A DNA stretch of 64,000 nucleotides from Trinickia violacea (GTDB lineage Bacteria > Pseudomonadota > Gammaproteobacteria > Burkholderiales > Burkholderiaceae). The notes beneath the pieces are model-generated. The model worked only from the letters and a program-made list of their open reading frames with translations, was not told the origin of the DNA and searched no databases. This document shows, piece by piece, positions 8,165-16,409 of this stretch (position 1 is the first letter of the stretch; every line of letters begins with the position of its first letter). A program made the position numbers and the translations under genes. The stretch lies in NCBI RefSeq assembly GCF_005280735.1, contig NZ_CP040078.1, positions 2,728,001-2,792,000 of the forward strand. Direction: 5' to 3'.

Positions 8165-8178
8165 CTTGTCATAACAAG
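8165..8178. promoter_or_regulatory. Candidate operator of the GntR/HutC regulator
   Basis: A perfect inverted repeat CTTGT-CATA-ACAAG lies just upstream of the regulator start. Its core, GT-C-AT-A-AC, fits the general HutC-subfamily pattern of GT and AC half-sites around an A/T centre. Confidence 0.6.
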
Positions 8179-8350
8179 ATGATCTGCAGTGTAGGGACAG
8201 CGGCTTGCCGGACCAACCAAGTTTTCGTGCTATCGATTTCGCGCGCGGCGCTATAGGTCGCGCGGTTTCATGCTGCCGAGCGAAACGCTCTTGAACGCAG
8301 CGGAAAGACCTCTAAACCGAACATCGAGGCCGCTCGCCGAGCGAGGTGCG

Positions 8351-9025
8351 TCAGCGTAAAAGCGCCAGCAATTGCTTCGCGCCCGCCTCCGATGAAGCCG
8401 GATTCTGACCCGTTACCAAGAGGCCGTCGGTGATCGCGAAGCTTTGCCAATCGGCCCCTCGCTCGAAGATGCCCCCGAGCCGCTTGAGCTCATCCTCCAC
8501 GAGAAACGGCACGACGTTCGTCAACTGCACGGCCTCTTCTTCTGTATTCGTGAAGCCCGTGACACGCCGGTGCTTGACAATCGGATGGCCATCGATCACG
8601 GCGCGGCGTAAAACGCAGGGTCCATGGCAGACCGCGCCTACCGGCTTCTTCGTTTTGTAGAAGGCTTCGATCAAAGCGATCGAGTGTTGGTCTTCGGCCA
8701 AGTCCCACAGCGGACCGTGGCCCCCTGGATAGAAGATGGCGTCATAGCCACTTGCTTTCACGTCGGCAAGCTTGACCGTATTTGCCAGGGCTTGCTGAGC
8801 AGCGGGGTCCGACTTGAATCGCTTTGTCATGTCCGTCTCGCCCTCGGGCGTATCGCTCTTGGGGTCGACCGGCGGCTGACCGCCCTTCGGAGAAGCAATC
8901 GTGACCCGCGCACCCGCATCGAGGAAGGTGTAGTACGGGGCGGCAAACTCTTCGAGCCAGAACCCGGTTTTCTTGCCGGTATTTCCCAACTGATCGTGGG
9001 AGGTCATCACCATCAGGATCTTCAT
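8351..9025 (-). CDS. DJ-1/PfpI family protein, Hsp31-like type 1 glutamine amidotransferase domain
   Basis: A 224-residue protein. The nucleophile-elbow motif AVCHGP places the reactive cysteine at C133 next to H134, and a glutamate pair (E25/E26) lies in the WLEEFAAPYY segment. This is the arrangement of Hsp31/YajL-like members reported as glyoxalases, deglycases or chaperones. The family blocks ASPKGGQPPVDPKS and YDAIFYPGGHGPLWDL are present. No neighbouring gene suggests a pathway. It is a single gene transcribed away from the downstream lipoprotein. Which activity it has cannot be told from sequence. Confidence 0.9.
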   Translation of the reverse strand: MKILMVMTSHDQLGNTGKKTGFWLEEFAAPYYTFLDAGARVTIASPKGGQPPVDPKSDTPEGETDMTKRFKSDPAAQQALANTVKLADVKASGYDAIFYPGGHGPLWDLAEDQHSIALIEAFYKTKKPVGAVCHGPCVLRRAVIDGHPIVKHRRVTGFTNTEEEAVQLTNVVPFLVEDELKRLGGIFERGADWQSFAITDGLLVTGQNPASSEAGAKQLLALLR

Positions 9026-9149
9026 TGTCGTGCTCCATCGCTAGGCGAACTTTTCCAGCATAGGATGATTTGTCCTCGCGGGAGCAGCTTTTTCATTGAC
9101 CTATTCACACCAATCGCGCACCAATCGGTAAGCGCCTTTCGCGCACCGC

Positions 9150-9155
9150 TATAAT
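9150..9155 (+). promoter_or_regulatory. Candidate -10 element for the lipoprotein gene
   Basis: A consensus TATAAT hexamer lies 32 bp upstream of the lipoprotein start. No good -35 hexamer stands at the usual distance, so an activator or an unusual -35 would be required. Confidence 0.4.
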
Positions 9156-9187
9156 CGCGCTCGAACATGGCTAGGAAAAATTGACTC

Positions 9188-9637
9188 ATGAAAAAGATCA
9201 CCGCCTGTGCGCTCGTTGCGCTTTTACTCGCGGCTTGCTCGTCCCCCGAAAAGAAAGCGCAGCAGGAACAGGAATTCGTCCACAACGAAACCAGCCTTGC
9301 CGAGGCCCAACGCAATGCGGTGGTCGAGTGCGGCGAACCGGCGACCTGCGACGCCGCGTGGACGCTCACTAAGCGCTATATCGAGAAGCACTCCGACACC
9401 AAAGTGACGCGCGCGGATGCGGTCGCTATCGATACCGAAGTGCCTTCGGGTTCGGGCGACGCCGCCTTCTCTGCAACGCGGGTTGCGAAAGGTGCTGGCG
9501 CGAGGCTCACCCTCTTCGCACAATGCCGCGACATGTATGGTCCGGACAACGCGAGAGGGTCGGACTATGACAAGTGCGCCGATAAGATCCTGCGGACTCA
9601 GAATGGCTATGTGGCGTTCCTCAAGGGACGCCAGTAA
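9188..9637 (+). CDS. Putative lipoprotein of unknown function
   Basis: A 149-residue protein beginning with a lipoprotein signal peptide whose lipobox LLLAACSS puts the lipidated cysteine at C17. The mature part is hydrophilic and starts with a charged helical stretch (PEKKAQQEQEF). It contains four further cysteines (in VVECGEPATC, FAQCRDMYG and YDKCADKIL), which could form two disulfides in the periplasm. No domain was recognised. The second residue after the cysteine is serine, not aspartate, so sorting to the outer membrane is expected. It is monocistronic, between divergent and convergent neighbours. Confidence 0.8.
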   Translation: MKKITACALVALLLAACSSPEKKAQQEQEFVHNETSLAEAQRNAVVECGEPATCDAAWTLTKRYIEKHSDTKVTRADAVAIDTEVPSGSGDAAFSATRVAKGAGARLTLFAQCRDMYGPDNARGSDYDKCADKILRTQNGYVAFLKGRQ

Positions 9638-9670
9638 GGTCAATCCGCGGATCTATTCAATCCGCGAGCG

Positions 9671-11152
9671 TCATCGCACTGTATCGCGGCGCACATCGGA
9701 GAGCGAAGCCGTCTCCCACTCCGGTGCCGCCGCCACGCTGCCGTCGTCCGGAAGTATCAGCCGATCAGGAATATGGGCCGTGCGCTGCTTGGCGATGACG
9801 TAATACAACAGACCCGGCACGACGAGCCCGATGATCCACGAAATATCGGTGCCGCCGAGCCGATCGACGAGCGGTCCGGTATAGAAGCTTGTCGAGATGA
9901 ACGGCATTTGCACGAGCACGCCGATCGCGTAGATCACGACGCCCGGCACATTCCACTGCCCATAGCGCCCGTTCGGGTCGTATAGCGCGGGCACGTCATA
10001 GCGCTCCTTGGTCACGCAGTAAAAGTCGACCAGATTGATCGCGCTCCACGGCGTGAAGAACGCGAGCAGGAACAGGATGAACGCGGAGAACTCCTTGAGG
10101 AACGCGTGCCGACCCGCCAGCGCGAGCCACGCCACACAGACGACCATCGCGAGAATGAAGAAGAGCCTCGCGCGGCCCGATATCTGCTTGCGGCCACCCA
10201 CGCTCGTCACGATCGTGGCGATCGACATCACACTGCCGTAAGCGTTGAGCGTCGTAACCGTCAGTTTGCCGAGCGCGATCGCGAAGTACAGCAGCGAGGC
10301 CGCGGCGCCGCTCGCGCCGAGGCCGACGACGAACGCGACCTCGTGCCCCGAGAACTGCTTGCCCGCGAGCGCGGCGGCAAACACGCCGAACACCATCGAG
10401 GCTTGCGAGCCGATCACCGAACCGAGCCCCACCGCCCAAAACGTCTTGCGCGCGGAGGTGGTGCGCGGCAGATAGCGCGAATAGTCGGCAACGTAAGGGC
10501 CATACGCGATCTGCCACGACGCCGACAGCGACATCGCCAGCAGGAAATTCGCGAGCGAGAATTGACGGATCGCGAGCAGCGCGCCGACATCGTGCCCGGC
10601 CATCAGCTTCACGAACATATAGATGAAGGCAAGCACGCCGACGACGCTCGTCACGCGGCCAAGCGTGTGAATCGTGCGATAACCGAGCACGGTCAGCACG
10701 ACGACGATCGCCGTGAAGATCAAGATGCCGACGGCATTGTCAACGCCGAAGAGCGCGCTGATCGCCTGCCCGGCAAGCACCGCTCCGCTCGCCGAGAAAC
10801 CGACATACATCATGCAGACCAGCACGAGCGGCACGATCGCGCCATACACACCGAACTGCACGCGGCTCGAGATCATTTGCGGCAAGCCGAGCCGCGGGCC
10901 TTGCGCGCCGTGCAGCGCCATCACCGCGCCGCCCAGCAATTGACCGATCAGCAAGCCGATCAGCGACCAGAACACGTCGCCGCCGAGCACGACCGCGAGC
11001 GCGCCCGTGACGATCGCGGTGATCTGCAGGTTTGCGCCGAGCCATAGCGTGAACTGGCTCGCCAGGGTGCCGTGCCGTTCGCTTGCCGGGATGTAGTCGA
11101 TCGTGCGGCGTTCTCTGAACGAGCGAGTCGAGGTGCGGTTGTTGTCGGCCAT
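9671..11152 (-). CDS. NCS1 family (cytosine/purine-type) permease
   Basis: An inner-membrane transporter of about 493 residues with roughly twelve hydrophobic segments. The N-terminal ERRTIDYIPASERHGTLASQFTLWLGANLQ motif is typical of the nucleobase:cation symporter-1 family. WQIAYGPYVADYSRYLP and FFTPWSAINLVDFY are further family blocks. Members carry cytosine, purines, hydantoins, thiamine or allantoin, and the substrate here cannot be set. Three ATG codons and a TTG lie in frame (11194, 11173, 11152, 11218). The ATG at 11152 is favoured because homologues begin close to the RERRTIDY segment, although the ribosome binding site is weak. Gene order suggests a link with the DauR-like regulon next door. 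Confidence 0.88.
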   Translation of the reverse strand: MADNNRTSTRSFRERRTIDYIPASERHGTLASQFTLWLGANLQITAIVTGALAVVLGGDVFWSLIGLLIGQLLGGAVMALHGAQGPRLGLPQMISSRVQFGVYGAIVPLVLVCMMYVGFSASGAVLAGQAISALFGVDNAVGILIFTAIVVVLTVLGYRTIHTLGRVTSVVGVLAFIYMFVKLMAGHDVGALLAIRQFSLANFLLAMSLSASWQIAYGPYVADYSRYLPRTTSARKTFWAVGLGSVIGSQASMVFGVFAAALAGKQFSGHEVAFVVGLGASGAAASLLYFAIALGKLTVTTLNAYGSVMSIATIVTSVGGRKQISGRARLFFILAMVVCVAWLALAGRHAFLKEFSAFILFLLAFFTPWSAINLVDFYCVTKERYDVPALYDPNGRYGQWNVPGVVIYAIGVLVQMPFISTSFYTGPLVDRLGGTDISWIIGLVVPGLLYYVIAKQRTAHIPDRLILPDDGSVAAAPEWETASLSDVRRDTVR

Positions 11153-11206
11153 GGGCTTGTCGTCGTTGCGCATCGAATGCGGAGCAGACAACATACCCGC
11201 AACGAT

Positions 11207-11218
11207 TTGTATAGACAA
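11207..11218. promoter_or_regulatory. Candidate operator upstream of the NCS1 permease
   Basis: TTGTATAGACAA (4-4-4 inverted repeat, TTGT...ACAA) lies 55 bp upstream of the permease start. It matches the HutC-type pattern GT-N-TA-N-AC. It also contains one TAGAC half-site like those upstream of the neighbouring ornithine-cyclodeaminase-family and binding-protein genes, so the regulator is ambiguous. Confidence 0.4.
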
Positions 11219-11268
11219 CCCAGTGCGACCGTAGGTGTTTACGCGTAAGCCATTGGCGCGCGGCCCCG

Positions 11269-11913
11269 CTACTCGCCGCCTTCTTTCATCTGCTTCAGAT
11301 GCTTGTAGACGGTGGCGCGCCCCATTCCGAGCACGTTGGCGACATAGTTCGCCGAGCTCTTGCCGCGAAACGCGCCCTCGGCATAAAGCGCTTCGACCAG
11401 TTCGCGCCGATGCTCGCGCGTGAGACCGTTGAGGCCGATCTGCCGCTCGCGCAGCCAGGTGTGCAGGAACGTGTTGATGCGATCCTGCCAGTCGTCGCGG
11501 AACAGTTCTTCGGGCGGCGCAACGATGCCCGCGCCCTTGATGAAGAGATCGAGTGTCGAGCGCACTTCCTCGAACACCGCGATGTTGAAGTTAATGCACA
11601 TCATGCCGGCAGGCACCCCGCGATCGTCGAACAAGACGTTGCTCACGCAACGCATGCGCCTGCCGTCCCAGTTGAGCTTTTCGTACGGACCGATCACGCG
11701 TTCGCGCGCCGAATGATCGATTTCCTCGAGCGCGGAATCGTCGCCGACTTCGCGCTTCGACAGATTGTTCGCAAGGTACAGCACCGTCTGATCGTGCAGG
11801 TCGTGGATCACGACCTCCGCATAGGGGAAGAACAGCGTGGCGATGCCGTCCGCGATCGGCGCATAGCGGGTCAGCAGCAGGTCTTTGACGGGCGAGACTT
11901 TTTTCTTGCGCAT
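11269..11913 (-). CDS. DauR-like transcriptional regulator (YheO-type PAS domain plus HTH)
   Basis: A 214-residue regulator. An N-terminal YheO-like PAS domain (about residues 20-130: LFFPYAEVVIHDLHDQTVLYLANN, CVSNVLFDDRGVPAGMMCINFN) is followed by a DauR-type helix-turn-helix (about 170-210: RRELVEALYAEGAF, SANYVANVLGMGRATVYKHLKQ). DauR of Pseudomonas aeruginosa controls D-arginine catabolism genes that include an ornithine-cyclodeaminase-family partner and an FAD dehydrogenase, the same gene types that surround this one. The ATG at 11913 is chosen because the longer frame overlaps the preceding enzyme gene. The gap to that gene is 50 bp, so the two are probably one transcript. GTCCA-N3-TAGAC sites upstream are its likely targets. 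Confidence 0.85.
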   Translation of the reverse strand: MRKKKVSPVKDLLLTRYAPIADGIATLFFPYAEVVIHDLHDQTVLYLANNLSKREVGDDSALEEIDHSARERVIGPYEKLNWDGRRMRCVSNVLFDDRGVPAGMMCINFNIAVFEEVRSTLDLFIKGAGIVAPPEELFRDDWQDRINTFLHTWLRERQIGLNGLTREHRRELVEALYAEGAFRGKSSANYVANVLGMGRATVYKHLKQMKEGGE

Positions 11914-11963
11914 CGGAAATGGCGTGTCTTCGGTGAGCGGATACGGGAGAGCCGGCCGTAATA

Positions 11964-12929
11964 CTACCGCGTCAAATAGCGGTAGAGCTCGTAGGCGATC
12001 GCGACATCCTCGAGGCCCTGGCCGATCGAGCGGAAGAACACGTGCCGCTCGTACGCGGGCTTTTCGCACTTGCCCGTGACGAGATCCGGCAGGTCGCCCG
12101 CGATCTGCTCCGCACGCCAGCCGTGATGCTGCGCCGCCAGCTTCATCTCGCCTGCGCTAAGCGGCGCCGTGCGCTTGTAGTCGCAATACACATCCATGCC
12201 GGGCAGCCAGGCGGGCGGAATCTCGTGCGCGGTCGCGACGTTCGTGCTGATCGACGTGACGAGCGCCGGATGCGTGAGCATGCCGTCGGCCAGCACCGGC
12301 GAACCCGAGGAGGTACAGAGCATCACGACATCGGCGTCGCGCACGCAGTCTTCGAGGCTCCCGCTCGGCACCGCACGTGCGTCGATGTTGGACAGCGCCG
12401 CCTGTTTTTCCGCGTCCTGCGCGAGCCCCGGCGAGAACACGCGAATCGACTCCCACGCCCGCAACGGCGCAACGTGCCGCAGATGCGCGAGGCCGGCTGC
12501 GCCCGCGCCCACTACCGCCAGCCGGCGTGCATCGGCGCGAGCGAGCGTATCGACTGCAAGCGCCGTCGTTCCGGCCGTGCGCTCGACCGTGAGCAAGCCC
12601 GCATCGCACCACATCAACGGCTCGCCTGTCTCCATCGACATCAGTGCCGTCCATGCCGTCACGATCGGCCGCCCGCCCGTCACGATATACGGCGAAAGCT
12701 TCGCACCGAAGACTTTGGCGTCTGCGATCGCGCCCGCGTAGGTGATGAAATCGCCCGCGTTCGCAGGGAACAAGGTCAGCGTTTGCGGCGGTTGCACGGC
12801 GTTGCCGCTGCCGAGCGCGCGAAACATTTGCGTCAGCGCGCGGCGCATGTCCAGCGCGGGAAGCGCGTTGCGCACGGTTTCTTCGTCGACGAGCAGCGGA
12901 GCGGCTTTGACGGTCGCGGTTGCGTTCAT
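11964..12929 (-). CDS. Ornithine cyclodeaminase / mu-crystallin family enzyme
   Basis: A 321-residue NAD(P)-dependent enzyme of the ornithine cyclodeaminase/mu-crystallin family. The nucleotide-binding motif is LAVVGAGAAGLAHLRH, with upstream KLSPYIVTGGRPIVTAW and downstream DVVMLCTSSGSPVL. Family members deaminate ornithine, reduce cyclic ketimines, or act as the NAD(P)H-dependent partner (DauB) in D-arginine use. Next to a DauR-like regulator and a DadA-like oxidase, a DauB or ketimine-reductase role fits best. A GGAGAG ribosome binding site 7 nt upstream supports the ATG at 12929 over the longer frame. Transcription diverges from the binding-protein gene. Confidence 0.87.
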   Translation of the reverse strand: MNATATVKAAPLLVDEETVRNALPALDMRRALTQMFRALGSGNAVQPPQTLTLFPANAGDFITYAGAIADAKVFGAKLSPYIVTGGRPIVTAWTALMSMETGEPLMWCDAGLLTVERTAGTTALAVDTLARADARRLAVVGAGAAGLAHLRHVAPLRAWESIRVFSPGLAQDAEKQAALSNIDARAVPSGSLEDCVRDADVVMLCTSSGSPVLADGMLTHPALVTSISTNVATAHEIPPAWLPGMDVYCDYKRTAPLSAGEMKLAAQHHGWRAEQIAGDLPDLVTGKCEKPAYERHVFFRSIGQGLEDVAIAYELYRYLTR

Positions 12930-12965
12930 GCGGTTCTCTCCAGAAGCGTTGAAAGTGGACATTAA

Positions 12966-12978
12966 GTCCAAATTAGAC
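12966..12978. promoter_or_regulatory. Shared operator motif, copy 1 (GTCCA-N3-TAGAC)
   Basis: GTCCA-AAT-TAGAC lies 37 bp upstream of the ornithine-cyclodeaminase-family gene. The same arms with the same 3-nt spacing recur at 13146-13158 before the divergent binding-protein gene. Confidence 0.55.
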
Positions 12979-13145
12979 TTTTATAGATTACACGGAAAAA
13001 TCGTGGATTGCGATCTTCCTGCACCCGTTTCTTGGTCTATGAGTGCTGCAAAAAACGAGGCGTTCTGGCTCGCTTTTCCGTTTTGCTCGGCGCCGACACC
13101 GTCTTTTTTGATCAAACGTTGCCCGGAATTATCGTATCCCCTATA

Positions 13146-13168
13146 GTCCATCGTAGACCTTTCGTCTA
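13146..13168. promoter_or_regulatory. Shared operator motif, copy 2 with an extra GTCTA half-site
   Basis: GTCCA-TCG-TAGAC (13146-13158) is followed after 5 bp by GTCTA (13164-13168), which forms a second inverted repeat with TAGAC. It sits about 45-65 bp upstream of the binding-protein start. The DauR-like protein is the likely binder. Confidence 0.55.
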
Positions 13169-13210
13169 TATTCTGACCACGCCATATCCCTACCCAAGAC
13201 AGGACCCGCC

Positions 13211-13993
13211 ATGAACCTGAAGCTCGCTTTCTGCATCGCCGCCGCGTTTGCCGGCATCGCCGGTACCGCTCACGCCCAGTCGTCCGATACGCTGCGCTTC
13301 GGTATCGAAGCTTCGTACCCTCCGTTTGAAAGCAAGTCGCCGTCGGGCCAATTGCAAGGCTTCGATATCGACATCGGCAACGCGGTCTGCAATAAGCTGA
13401 AAATGAAGTGCGTGTGGGTCGAAAATGCATTCGACGGATTGATCCCCGCGCTGCAGGCCCGCAAGTTCGACGTCATCAACTCGGCGATGAACATCACCGC
13501 CAAGCGCAAAGAGAGCATCACGTTCACACCGGCCATCTATGTCGTGCCGATCGTGATGATCGCCAAGCGCGGCTCGCCGCTCATGCCGGATACGAAGAGC
13601 TTGCAAGGCAAGCGCGTCGGCGTGCTGCAAGGTTCGTCGCAAGAAGATTTCCTCAAGGCCCATTGGGCGAACGCAGGCGTGACGGTCGTCTCGTATCAGG
13701 ATCAGGACCAGGTGTACGCCGATCTCGTCGCGGGACGCCTCGACGCCGCCGTGCAGGAAGCGCAGACCGCCGAGGATGGCTTCCTGAAGAAGCCCGAGGG
13801 CCGCGATTACGCGATCGCGGGCGATGCGCTGAAAGACCCGGCCACGCTCGGCGAAGGCACGGGCTTCGGCATGCGCAAGGGCGACAAGGCGCTCCAAGCG
13901 AAGGTCGACGGCGCGCTCGATGCGCTGAAGAAAGACGGGACGCTCTCGGCGCTCTCGCAGAAGTACTTCCAGCGTGACATCATCGCGAAGTAA
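13211..13993 (+). CDS. Periplasmic amino-acid-binding protein (SBP family 3) of an ABC transporter
   Basis: A 260-residue periplasmic binding protein. The signal peptide (residues 1-22, cleavage at AHA/QSS) is followed by the family 3 pattern LRFGIEASYPPFESKSPSGQLQGFDIDIGNAVC. Further blocks are GLIPALQARKFDVINSAMNITAKRKESI and GVLQGSSQEDFL. The sequence resembles the lysine/arginine/ornithine and histidine binders, in line with a basic amino acid. No ABC permease or ATPase gene lies in the window, so it must work with components encoded elsewhere. The FAD oxidoreductase follows 59 bp downstream, so uptake and oxidation are likely on one transcript. Confidence 0.92.
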   Translation: MNLKLAFCIAAAFAGIAGTAHAQSSDTLRFGIEASYPPFESKSPSGQLQGFDIDIGNAVCNKLKMKCVWVENAFDGLIPALQARKFDVINSAMNITAKRKESITFTPAIYVVPIVMIAKRGSPLMPDTKSLQGKRVGVLQGSSQEDFLKAHWANAGVTVVSYQDQDQVYADLVAGRLDAAVQEAQTAEDGFLKKPEGRDYAIAGDALKDPATLGEGTGFGMRKGDKALQAKVDGALDALKKDGTLSALSQKYFQRDIIAK

Positions 13994-14052
13994 GCCGCGA
14001 TCGCAACGCAATCGCCGAAGCAGCGGCCGGTCAGAACGGGTTGAAGGAGCCT

Positions 14053-15297
14053 ATGGATTTCGACGTCATCGTGTTGGGCGCGGGCATTGTCGGCGTATCG
14101 TCCGCGCTGCATCTGCAGGACCGCGGACGGCGCGTCGCGCTCGTCGACCGGCGCGGTCCCGGCGAGGAAACCAGCTTCGGCAATGCCGGTCTGATCGAGC
14201 GCTCGTCGGTCGTGCCGTATGCGTTCCCGCGCAAGCTCGGCACGCTGCTGCGCTATGCACGCAATCACTCGACCGATCTCTACTGGGACTACAAAGCGCT
14301 GCCCTCGTTTGCGACGTGGCTCGCGCGCTTCTGGTGGGAGTCGTCGCCTGAGCGGCTTGCCGCCGCCGCGCGCGACATGCTGCCGTTGATTCGCCAAAGC
14401 GTGCTCGAGCACGATGCGCTGATCGCGCGTGCGGGTGTCGGCGAACTCGTGCGCGACAGCGGCTGGATCGAAGCGTTTCGCTCGCGCGAGGCGTTCGAAA
14501 GCGAAGCGCGGGCATTGGAGGCCGTCGCGCGCGAGCACGGCCTGAGAATGGTGCCGCTCGATGCGGCCGCGCTGCGCGCGAAAGAGCCCGCGATCGGCGA
14601 GGGCTTCTCTGGCGGGCTGCATTGGGAGGACCCGAAGAGCGTGCGGAATCCCGGCGCGTTGACGCAAGGCTATGCTCGCCTCTTCGTCGCCGAGGGCGGC
14701 ACCTTGCTCAGAGGCGATGCGACGTCGCTGTGCGAGGGCGACCATGCTTGGACCGTCGACACGAACGAAGGCCGCGTCAGCGCGAAAGAGGTCGTCGTCG
14801 CGCTCGGCCCATGGTCGGACACCGTGTTCGCTCCGCTCGGCTACCGCATTCCGCTGCGCGCGAAGCGCGGGTATCACATGCATTACCGGCCGGCCCGGGC
14901 GATGCTGTCGCTGCCGGTCGTCGATATCGAACAGGGCTACGTGGTCGCACCGATGCAAGGGGGCCGGCTGCGCCTCACCACCGGCGTCGAAATCGCCAAG
15001 CGCGACGCGCCGCCGACCGGCATTCAGCTCGAACGCGCCGAGCGGCTCGCCAAACCGCTGTTCGGGCTTGGCGAGCGTATCGATCCCGAGCCATGGCTCG
15101 GCAGGCGGCCGTGTACGCCTGACATGCGGCCGGTCATTGGTCCGGCGCCGCGGCATCGGGGTCTATGGTTCGCGTTCGGCCACAATCATCATGGCTTGAC
15201 GCTTGGGCCGGTGACGGGGCGCTTGCTCGCGGAGATGATGACTGGCGAAACGCCGTTTACCGACGCGCGCCCGTATCGGCCTGCGAGGTTTGCGTAG
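14053..15297 (+). CDS. FAD-dependent D-amino-acid dehydrogenase-like oxidoreductase (DadA/DauA-like)
   Basis: A 414-residue member of the DAO/DadA family. The N-terminal FAD motif is DVIVLGAGIVGVSSALHL, followed by ETSFGNAGLIERSS, which is characteristic of DadA-like dehydrogenases. The C-terminal LWFAFGHNHHGLTLGPVTGRLLAEMM closes the FAD domain. Such enzymes oxidise D-amino acids (or sarcosine-like amines) to 2-oxo acids and ammonia, passing electrons to the membrane quinone pool. The AAGGAG ribosome binding site just before the ATG at 14053 excludes the TTG four codons earlier. With the DauR-like regulator and the DauB-like gene, D-arginine or another D-amino acid is the probable substrate. 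Confidence 0.88.
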   Translation: MDFDVIVLGAGIVGVSSALHLQDRGRRVALVDRRGPGEETSFGNAGLIERSSVVPYAFPRKLGTLLRYARNHSTDLYWDYKALPSFATWLARFWWESSPERLAAAARDMLPLIRQSVLEHDALIARAGVGELVRDSGWIEAFRSREAFESEARALEAVAREHGLRMVPLDAAALRAKEPAIGEGFSGGLHWEDPKSVRNPGALTQGYARLFVAEGGTLLRGDATSLCEGDHAWTVDTNEGRVSAKEVVVALGPWSDTVFAPLGYRIPLRAKRGYHMHYRPARAMLSLPVVDIEQGYVVAPMQGGRLRLTTGVEIAKRDAPPTGIQLERAERLAKPLFGLGERIDPEPWLGRRPCTPDMRPVIGPAPRHRGLWFAFGHNHHGLTLGPVTGRLLAEMMTGETPFTDARPYRPARFA

Positions 15298-15310
15298 CGA
15301 AGACTGGGCG

Positions 15311-16387
15311 CTAAGCTGCCGGCAAATAGGCGCTGCGCCTCACATTCGCCGGACAGAAGATCCGAAACTCCACGGGCCCCTCGGGCGGCGCATCCTCGAC
15401 CACCCCGCACGCGCGCAACAGATGTTGCAGCGCCGATATCACCTGCCCGTCCGGGTCCTGATCGATCGCGACATCCATCAGCCCCTCCTCGATATACGCG
15501 CGGTGCGTGTCGAGCATTTCATGGCCGACCCACACCACGTCGCCGCGCGCGCCGAATTGGCGTAGCGCCGCCTCCACGCCCGGCGACCCATAGCCGCTGT
15601 TGTAGATGCCCGTGAGCCCGCCCTGCTTGAGCGCGGCCGCCACCGCGCGATAGCAGCGGTCCGCATCGTCGTACATCTCGATGGCGAGCGGGGTGCACTC
15701 CAGCTCGGGGAACGCCTCGAGCGCCGCACGGCAGCCGCCGATGCGGTCGATGTGCGCGCGATAGTCCATGCGGCTCGCCAGCAGCAGCACGCGTCCGGGA
15801 CGTTTCGCGAGACGTCCCACGAAATAGCCCGCTGTGCGGCCCGCCGCGATATTGTCGATGCCCGCGTAGTGGAGGCGTCCGGGTGTCGCGACGTCCGTCA
15901 CCATCGTCACCACCTGCTCGCCGCGCTCGATCACGGCGGCGAGCGCATCGCGCACGGGCACCGTATCGTGCGTCGTCACGATCAGCCCCGCGCGCTTGTG
16001 GCGAGGCGCGAGAATCGCGGCGGCGATCACGTCGTCGTCGCCCTCGGGAAGCTGCGATCGATGCACGACGATGCGCCTGTCGAGCATCTGCATCGAACGC
16101 TGCAGCGCGAGCGTCAGGCGCTGAAAGAACGGCGAGCTGTTGTTCGGCAGCAGCACGTCGATGTGCAGCAACCCATGCCGGGTGTCCGGCAGGATGCGCG
16201 GCACCGCGAGCCGTTTCGCCGCGGCGACGACCCTTGCACGCGTCGCCGCCGATACACTGCCGCGCTCGTTGAGCACGCGGTCGACCGTCGCGATGCTCAC
16301 GCCCGCCTCCGCTGCGATCTCCTCGAAACGCGCACTGCGCTTGCGCCGCGCGGGCGCGCGCAAACTGCTCTCGCTGGCTTTCGTCAC
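15311..16387 (-). CDS. LacI family transcriptional regulator
   Basis: A 358-residue LacI-type regulator. The helix-turn-helix near residues 20-65 reads FEEIAAEAGVSIATVDRVLNERGSVSAATRARV. It is joined to a periplasmic-binding-protein fold related to sugar and polyol binders (LHIDVLLPNNSSPFF, HYAGIDNIAAGRTAGYFV). The start is GTG with a GGGAG ribosome binding site. The TIDRVLN-like recognition helix and the ligand domain resemble regulators of inositol or rhizopine genes. No sugar operon is adjacent; the nearest candidate target is the MocD/MocE-like pair 16 kb away beyond the iac cluster. Its leader shares a 28-bp module with gnd (26 identities). Confidence 0.9.
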   Translation of the reverse strand: MTKASESSLRAPARRKRSARFEEIAAEAGVSIATVDRVLNERGSVSAATRARVVAAAKRLAVPRILPDTRHGLLHIDVLLPNNSSPFFQRLTLALQRSMQMLDRRIVVHRSQLPEGDDDVIAAAILAPRHKRAGLIVTTHDTVPVRDALAAVIERGEQVVTMVTDVATPGRLHYAGIDNIAAGRTAGYFVGRLAKRPGRVLLLASRMDYRAHIDRIGGCRAALEAFPELECTPLAIEMYDDADRCYRAVAAALKQGGLTGIYNSGYGSPGVEAALRQFGARGDVVWVGHEMLDTHRAYIEEGLMDVAIDQDPDGQVISALQHLLRACGVVEDAPPEGPVEFRIFCPANVRRSAYLPAA

Positions 16388-16409
16388 ACTTGTCTCCCGT
16401 CGACCAGAG

